9,017 nucleotides of DNA from Pseudomonadota bacterium (lineage in GTDB: Bacteria > Pseudomonadota > Alphaproteobacteria > Acetobacterales > Acetobacteraceae), in NCBI GenBank assembly GCA_021779655.1, contig JAJYAF010000062.1, positions 1-9,017 of the forward strand. Direction: 5' to 3'. The translations under genes were made by a program, and so were the position numbers. Below the pieces are notes generated by a model. It did no database searches and was not told the origin of the DNA. It worked only from the letters and a program-made list of their open reading frames with translations. Below are positions 5,166 to 9,017 of this stretch, piece by piece. Positions within the stretch are counted from its first letter, which is position 1, and every line of letters starts with the position of its first letter.

Positions 5166-7208
5166 CGCATTCAGCGTTTCCATTGCCTCGCGCTGGTCGA
5201 ACAGGTTGAGCAGGACGCGCGCTGCCTGCCCGCGCGGCGACAGCAGCTTCGGGTCGCGCTCCAGCAGCAGCGTGGCGTCCTGGTTCGCCATGGGCAGCAG
5301 GTCGAGATGCGCCTCCGGATCGGCTAGCAGATAGCCGGGCAGACCGGACTGCCGGGTGCCCAGCGCATCGCCACTGCCGCGCAGCCGGTAGTCCTCGTCG
5401 GCGATGGCGAAACCGTCCTCGGTCTCGCGCAGCAGGGCAAGCCGCCGCCGCGCGGTCTCGTTCGGCTTGTCGGCATGCAGCAGCAGGCAGTAGCTCTGCC
5501 TGCTCCCGCGCCCCACCCGGCCGCGCAGCTGGTGCAGTTGCGCCAGGCCGAACCGCTCCGCGTGCTCGACGATCATCACATTGGCCTCCGGCACGTCCAC
5601 CCCCACCTCGATCACGGTGGTCGCCACCAGGATCCCCACCCTGGCCTCGGCAAACGCCGCCAGCGCCGCATTGCGCGTTTGCGCGTCCTGCCGGCCATGG
5701 GCCAGCGCCACGGCCGCGCCGAAACGGCCGCGCAGTTCGGCGAAGCGCTGCTCGGTCGCGGTGATGTCCAGCAATTCGGATTCGCGCACCAGCGGGCACA
5801 CCCAGTAGACCCGCCCGCCGGCGGCAAGGGCGCGGGCCACGGCGTCCAGCACCCGGGGCAGTTCCGAAAGCCGGTGCAGCGTGGTGGTGACCGGCCGGCG
5901 GCCGGGCGGCTTTTCCGTGATGCGGCTGATATCCATCTCGCCCCAATGGGTCAGCAGCAAGGTGCGCGGAATGGGCGTCGCGGTCATCACCAGTAGATCG
6001 GTTGCCGCGCCCTTCGCGCCAAGCCGCAGCCGCTGGTCCACGCCGAAACGGTGCTGCTCGTCGATCACGGCGAGCGCCAGGTTGCGGAACGCGACATGCT
6101 CCTGGAACAGCGCGTGCGTGCCCACCACCAGGGGCATGCCGCCCTCGGCCAGCGCCGCCAGCAGCCGGCCCCGCGCCTTGCCCTTGACGCCACCCGTCAG
6201 CAGCCCCACCGCTACCGGGGACAGTCGTTGCAGCACCGCGTGGTGCTGCCTCGCGAGAATTTCCGTGGGCGCCAGCAGCGCCGCCTGCGCGCCGCTTTCC
6301 ACCGCGCGCAGCATGGCCAGCACCGCCACGAGGGTTTTGCCCGATCCCACATCGCCCTGCAGGAGCCGGCGCATCTGGTGCGGGGCGGCCAGGTCGGCAT
6401 CGATCTCCATCAGCGCCTTGGCCTGCGCCGGGGTGGGCGGCAGGCCGAACCGGCGCAGCGCCTCGGCCCGCAAAACCCCGGTGCCCGCAAGCGCCCGGCC
6501 GGGACGTCTGCGCCTGCGCGCGCGGGCTACGGCAAAGCCAAGCTGGCGCGCCAGGAGTTCATCATAGGCCAGCCGCGCCTGCGCCTGCGGCTGCGGCATG
6601 TGCTCCGGCGCGTGCAGCGCCGCCAGCGCCTCGGAAAAGCCGGGCCAGCTCCGGCCGCGCAGAATCGCCGTATCCTGCCACTCCGGCAGCAGGGGAAGCC
6701 GCGCGAGTGCCGCCAGCGCCGCGCGGCGCATCACCTTGGGCGGAATGCCGGCCGCCAGCGGCCAGACCGGCTCGATCCAGGGAAACAATTCTTCCTTCGC
6801 CTCCGGCAGCGCATGGTCCGGGTGCGGCAGCACCAGCCGGTCCGCGAACCGCTCGGCACGGCCGGAAATCAGCAGCCGCGCGCCGACCGGAAACTGCGCC
6901 AGCCGCGCGGCATGGAACAGCACGATTTCCGCGAAGCCTGTCTCATCGCCGATCACCACCCGGTGCGGCTGCGTTCTCTTGGCCGGCGCCTCGTGCCGCA
7001 CCACGGAGGCACGCAGCGTGATGATGCCGCCCGGCTTCGCGTCGCGAATCGTCACCACCGGCCGGCGATCGATGAATTCCACGGGCAGATGGAACAGGAT
7101 GTCGCGCAGCCGGTCGCCGCCCACGCGTTTTTTCAGCAGCGCCGCAAGGCGCGGCCCGATGCCGGGCAGCGTTGCGATCGGCGCGCGCAGCGGGGCCAGA
7201 ATCTCCAT
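5160..7208 (-). CDS. recG: ATP-dependent DNA helicase RecG
   Basis: A 682-residue RecG, close to the usual length (E. coli about 693). RecG remodels stalled forks and branch-migrates Holliday junctions. The N-terminal part contains LPGIGPRLAALLKKRVGG (about 14-31) and FHLPVEFIDRRP (39-50), leading into the OB-fold wedge domain (about 60-130, including VVIGDETGFAEIVLF). The helicase motor follows: Walker A GDVGSGKT (285-292), APTEILARQH (313-322), Walker B DEQH (383-386), TATPIPRT (409-416), and the second RecA domain with VATTVIEVGVDVP (528-540) and QLHQLRGRVGRG (557-568, motif VI). The C-terminal TRG-like region includes DEDYRLRGSGDALGTRQSG. I chose ATG 7208 because conservation begins there; the open frame extends another 99 codons upstream but that part runs antisense through sdhE. 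GTG 7214 is a possible alternative start. It reads towards the Nudix gene and is divergent from sdhE-mfd. Confidence 0.96.
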   Translation of the reverse strand: MEILAPLRAPIATLPGIGPRLAALLKKRVGGDRLRDILFHLPVEFIDRRPVVTIRDAKPGGIITLRASVVRHEAPAKRTQPHRVVIGDETGFAEIVLFHAARLAQFPVGARLLISGRAERFADRLVLPHPDHALPEAKEELFPWIEPVWPLAAGIPPKVMRRAALAALARLPLLPEWQDTAILRGRSWPGFSEALAALHAPEHMPQPQAQARLAYDELLARQLGFAVARARRRRRPGRALAGTGVLRAEALRRFGLPPTPAQAKALMEIDADLAAPHQMRRLLQGDVGSGKTLVAVLAMLRAVESGAQAALLAPTEILARQHHAVLQRLSPVAVGLLTGGVKGKARGRLLAALAEGGMPLVVGTHALFQEHVAFRNLALAVIDEQHRFGVDQRLRLGAKGAATDLLVMTATPIPRTLLLTHWGEMDISRITEKPPGRRPVTTTLHRLSELPRVLDAVARALAAGGRVYWVCPLVRESELLDITATEQRFAELRGRFGAAVALAHGRQDAQTRNAALAAFAEARVGILVATTVIEVGVDVPEANVMIVEHAERFGLAQLHQLRGRVGRGSRQSYCLLLHADKPNETARRRLALLRETEDGFAIADEDYRLRGSGDALGTRQSGLPGYLLADPEAHLDLLPMANQDATLLLERDPKLLSPRGQAARVLLNLFDQREAMETLNAG

Positions 7209-7218
7209 GCTCACGGGC

Positions 7219-7247
7219 TTAACTCTTGGCCGCCGCGCCTTTATATC
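7219..7247 (+). promoter_or_regulatory. Candidate promoter for sdhE-mfd
   Basis: TTAACT (7219-7224) and TATATC (7242-7247) are separated by 17 bases, each matching four of six positions of the -35 and -10 consensus. A start near 7254 would leave a leader of roughly 18 bases before the sdhE ATG at 7272. The same AT patch reads TATAAA on the minus strand (7245-7240), so recG, only 63 bp away, may share it as a bidirectional promoter, but no good minus-strand -35 is visible. Confidence 0.4.
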
Positions 7248-7271
7248 GCAACCCAGGCGAAGACCAGGCTG

Positions 7272-7562
7272 ATGCAACAACCCCAACGATCCTCCCCGCA
7301 AACCCTGGATAACCGGCGGCGCCGGCTGCTTTTCCGCGCCCAGCATCGCGGCACCCGGGAAAACGACCTGTTGCTCGGCGGCTTCGCCAAGGCTGAAATC
7401 GCCGCCATGACGCTTGACGAGCTGGCCGAGCTGGAAGCCATCCTCGACCTTCCCGATCCCGACCTGGCCGACTGGCTCACCGGCCGCCGGCCCATCCCCG
7501 CGCATGCGGACACGCCCATGCTCCGCCGCATCCGCGCCGCGGCACTCGGCCGGTCCGCATGA
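7272..7562 (+). CDS. sdhE: FAD assembly factor SdhE (succinate dehydrogenase flavinylation factor)
   Basis: A 96-residue small helical protein of the SdhE/SDHAF2 (DUF339) family. The diagnostic part is RRRRLLFRAQHRGTRENDLL (15-34), containing the conserved RGxxE motif (Arg26-Gly27-Thr28-Arg29-Glu30) implicated in binding the flavoprotein subunit and promoting covalent FAD attachment to SdhA. It is followed by GGFAKAEIAAMTLDELAELE and LDLPDPDLADWLTGRRPIP, also typical. It acts in the cytoplasm. The start is ATG 7272; the ribosome site is weak. The stop TGA overlaps the mfd ATG as ATGA (7559-7562), so the two genes are probably translationally coupled. Adjacency to recG and mfd is a conserved alphaproteobacterial arrangement; succinate dehydrogenase genes themselves are not nearby. 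Confidence 0.93.
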   Translation: MQQPQRSSPQTLDNRRRRLLFRAQHRGTRENDLLLGGFAKAEIAAMTLDELAELEAILDLPDPDLADWLTGRRPIPAHADTPMLRRIRAAALGRSA

Positions 7563-9017
7563 TCACCGTTTACGGCGTGCCGGAAGGGGCCGACGCCCTC
7601 GCTTTGGTGCGCCGCCTGAGCGAGCGGGAAGGCCCGGTGCTGCATGTGGCGCGCGATGATTCCCGCCTGGCGCTCCTGGCGGAGGCCATAGGCTTCTTCG
7701 GCCCGGAGGTGGAGGTCATCGCCTTTCCGGCCTGGGATTGCCTGCCCTATGATCGCGTCTCCCCCCACCCGGCGCTGGTCGCGGAGCGAATCGCCGCCCT
7801 TGCCCGGTTGCGGGCGGAGCCGGGTAAAAAGCGCATCGTGCTCACCACCGTCAATGCCGCCTTGCAGAAGGTGCCGCCCCGCGCGGCGCTTGCGGGTGCC
7901 GGCGTCAAATTGAAAACGGGGGACCGTTTCGCGCCCGAGGATCTGGCGGCGTTCCTCGATGCCGATGGCTATAGCCGTGCCGGCACCGTGATGGAGCCTG
8001 GCGAGTACGCCCTGCGGGGCGGCATTCTGGATGTGTTCCCCTCCGGCGCCGGCGCGCCCGTGCGCATCGATTTTTTCGGCGATACCGTCGATACGATCCG
8101 GCGGTTCGACCCTCAGACCCAGCGCAGCGGCGAGCCGGTGGCGCGGCTCGATTTCCACCCTGCCTCCGAACTCTCGTTCGATGGCGTCTCGGTCGCGCGT
8201 TTCCGCGCCGCCTGGCGCGAGATGTTCGGCCCCGAGGCCATGGAGGACCCGCTTTATCAATCGGTGTCGGCGGGCCACCGGCATCCCGGGGTGGAGCATT
8301 ACGCGCCGCTTTTCAGCCCCGGCATGGAGACGATTTTCGATTACGTGCCCAATGCCTCGATCAGCTTCGATCATCAGGCGCGGGGCGCGATCGCGGCGCG
8401 GCTTGAGCTTATCGCCGATCACTACGCCGAACGTCGCGGGCCGCCGCGCTCGGGCGAGCCGATCTACCGGCCGATCCCGCCGGAGATGCTGTATCTCGAC
8501 AAGCCGGCGCTGGATGCCGCGCTCAAGCGCGCGCCGGTTTTCGAATTCTCGCCTTTCGCGAAGCCGCAAGGCGCGGACGGTGTGGAAATCGGCGGCCGCC
8601 CCGGGCCGATCCTGGCCGGCCAGCCGCTCGCCGCGTTCGACGGCTTCGCGGAATTGCGGCGCGGCTGGGCGGCGAGCGGCCGCACGGTCATCCTCGCGGC
8701 CTGGAGCGCCGGCTCGCGCGAGCGCCTGGCGCTGATGCTGCGCGAGCACGGCATCCGCCCCGTCCAGGCGGTGGAGAATGCCGATGCCGCGCGGGCGCTG
8801 CCCCCGGGCGCGGTCGCGCTGGCGGTGCTGGGGCTGGAACGCGGCTTCACGACCGACCGGCTGGCCCTGGTGACGGAGCAGGATCTGCTCGGCCAGCGCA
8901 TCGCCCGGCCGCCCAAGCGGCGCGTGCGGCCCGACCGCTTCATCGCCGATGCCACGGAAATAGCGGAAGGCGCCGGAGGGGAACACATCCAGAATGCCGC
9001 CCCGCAGGGCGTACTCG
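7559..9017 (+). CDS. mfd: Transcription-repair coupling factor Mfd (N-terminal part; end disrupted)
   Basis: The N-terminal 470 or so residues of Mfd, a protein of about 1150 residues that removes stalled RNA polymerase at DNA lesions and recruits UvrA. Visible parts are the UvrB-homology module: AFPAWDCLPYDRVSPHPAL (about 60-79), VLTTVNAALQKVPP (about 97-110) and GEYALRGGILDVFPSG (about 148-163), then DFFGDTVDTIRRFDPQTQRS (about 171-190), and then the variable D3-like region, with PKRRVRPDRFIADATEIAEG (about 452-471), which leads into the RNA-polymerase-interaction domain. Helicase motifs would lie beyond the window. The expected continuation GDxVVHxxHGIGRY is absent: from codon 471 (8969) the frame instead encodes the reverse complement of its own codons near 148-164. 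Residues 471-486 are therefore not genuine Mfd. ATG 7559 overlaps the sdhE stop. The identity is firm; the 3' end is suspect. Confidence 0.93.
   Translation, partial: MITVYGVPEGADALALVRRLSEREGPVLHVARDDSRLALLAEAIGFFGPEVEVIAFPAWDCLPYDRVSPHPALVAERIAALARLRAEPGKKRIVLTTVNAALQKVPPRAALAGAGVKLKTGDRFAPEDLAAFLDADGYSRAGTVMEPGEYALRGGILDVFPSGAGAPVRIDFFGDTVDTIRRFDPQTQRSGEPVARLDFHPASELSFDGVSVARFRAAWREMFGPEAMEDPLYQSVSAGHRHPGVEHYAPLFSPGMETIFDYVPNASISFDHQARGAIAARLELIADHYAERRGPPRSGEPIYRPIPPEMLYLDKPALDAALKRAPVFEFSPFAKPQGADGVEIGGRPGPILAGQPLAAFDGFAELRRGWAASGRTVILAAWSAGSRERLALMLREHGIRPVQAVENADAARALPPGAVALAVLGLERGFTTDRLALVTEQDLLGQRIARPPKRRVRPDRFIADATEIAEGAGGEHIQNAAPQGVL
8002..8050 (+). repeat. Left arm of a 49-bp perfect inverted repeat, inside mfd
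   Basis: This segment encodes the conserved GEYALRGGILDVFPSG part of Mfd and is the native copy. Its reverse complement is identical, base for base, to 8969-9017. The match ends on the right at the self-complementary GGCGCC (8045-8050). On the left it may extend further, because the partner copy runs off the window. Confidence 0.97.
8969..9017 (-). repeat. Right arm of the 49-bp perfect inverted repeat, at the window edge
   Basis: Read on the minus strand this is identical to 8002-8050, with 918 bases between the arms. It begins at GGCGCC (8969-8974), exactly where the mfd reading frame stops resembling Mfd, and it reaches the last base of the window. It is best explained as a foldback chimera or an assembly end artefact. 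Confidence 0.97.

Noticed and set aside
7209..7505. 99-codon N-terminal extension of recG
   Set aside because: RecG homology begins at MEILAPLRAP (ATG 7208); the extension runs antisense through sdhE and shows no RecG features.
6051..7562. Long plus-strand open frame (503 codons) across recG into sdhE
   Set aside because: It is antisense to recG; only its last 96 codons are real (sdhE). The rest is a low-complexity Arg/Gln/Ala-rich translation produced by GC-rich codon bias.
7241..8986. Long minus-strand open frame (581 codons) opposite sdhE and mfd
   Set aside because: It is the antisense shadow of mfd, with Arg/Ala/Gly-rich composition and no domain. It was useful only because part of its peptide recurs in the mfd frame at the window end, which exposed the inverted repeat.
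8969..9017. Inverted repeat as a transposon end, terminator hairpin or attachment site
   Set aside because: The other arm is native mfd coding sequence for a conserved motif, the 918-base spacer is also mfd, and there is no transposase or target duplication; duplication of coding sequence by rearrangement or assembly explains it better.

Overview
The window looks like chromosomal DNA of a GC-rich alphaproteobacterium. The main evidence is the divergent arrangement of recG against sdhE-mfd, with an ATGA overlap between sdhE and mfd, which is a familiar alphaproteobacterial neighbourhood. Codon use is strongly GC-biased. A sphingomonad-like host would fit, but I cannot fix the order from the sequence alone. 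I see no tRNA, rRNA, CRISPR array, transposase or phage gene.

Left half (1-4623): acyl-CoA metabolism. A transglutaminase-like gene, cut by the window edge, reads leftward from 325. A leftward operon follows: a crotonase-fold enoyl-CoA hydratase/isomerase (start 2194), then two tandem PaaI-type hotdog thioesterases whose frames overlap by ATGA. Divergent from it, across 376 bp of non-coding DNA, is a rightward pair: an SCPx-type thiolase and a short-chain dehydrogenase/reductase. Together the crotonase, SDR and thiolase could carry out hydration, oxidation and thiolysis of a beta-oxidation round, with the thioesterases releasing acyl groups from CoA. No acyl-CoA ligase, acyl-CoA dehydrogenase or regulator lies in the window, so the substrate is unknown. 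The crotonase lacks one of the two classical hydratase glutamates and has Asp at the other, so its reaction is uncertain.

Right half (4684-9017): genome maintenance and housekeeping. After a hairpin between convergent genes come a leftward Nudix hydrolase and recG (Nudix downstream of recG). The recG/Nudix junction contains a 17-bp-period tandem near-duplication. Divergent from recG is sdhE (flavinylation factor for succinate dehydrogenase), whose stop overlaps the start of mfd (transcription-repair coupling factor). mfd runs off the right edge.

The most striking sequence feature is at the right edge. The last 49 bases (8969-9017) are a perfect reverse complement of 8002-8050 inside the same mfd gene. 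The mfd frame loses its family resemblance exactly where this begins. I read this as a foldback chimera or an assembly/contig-end artefact, or less likely a real inverted duplication that breaks mfd. I did not find a convincing new biological system; the rest is mostly recognisable metabolism and repair.
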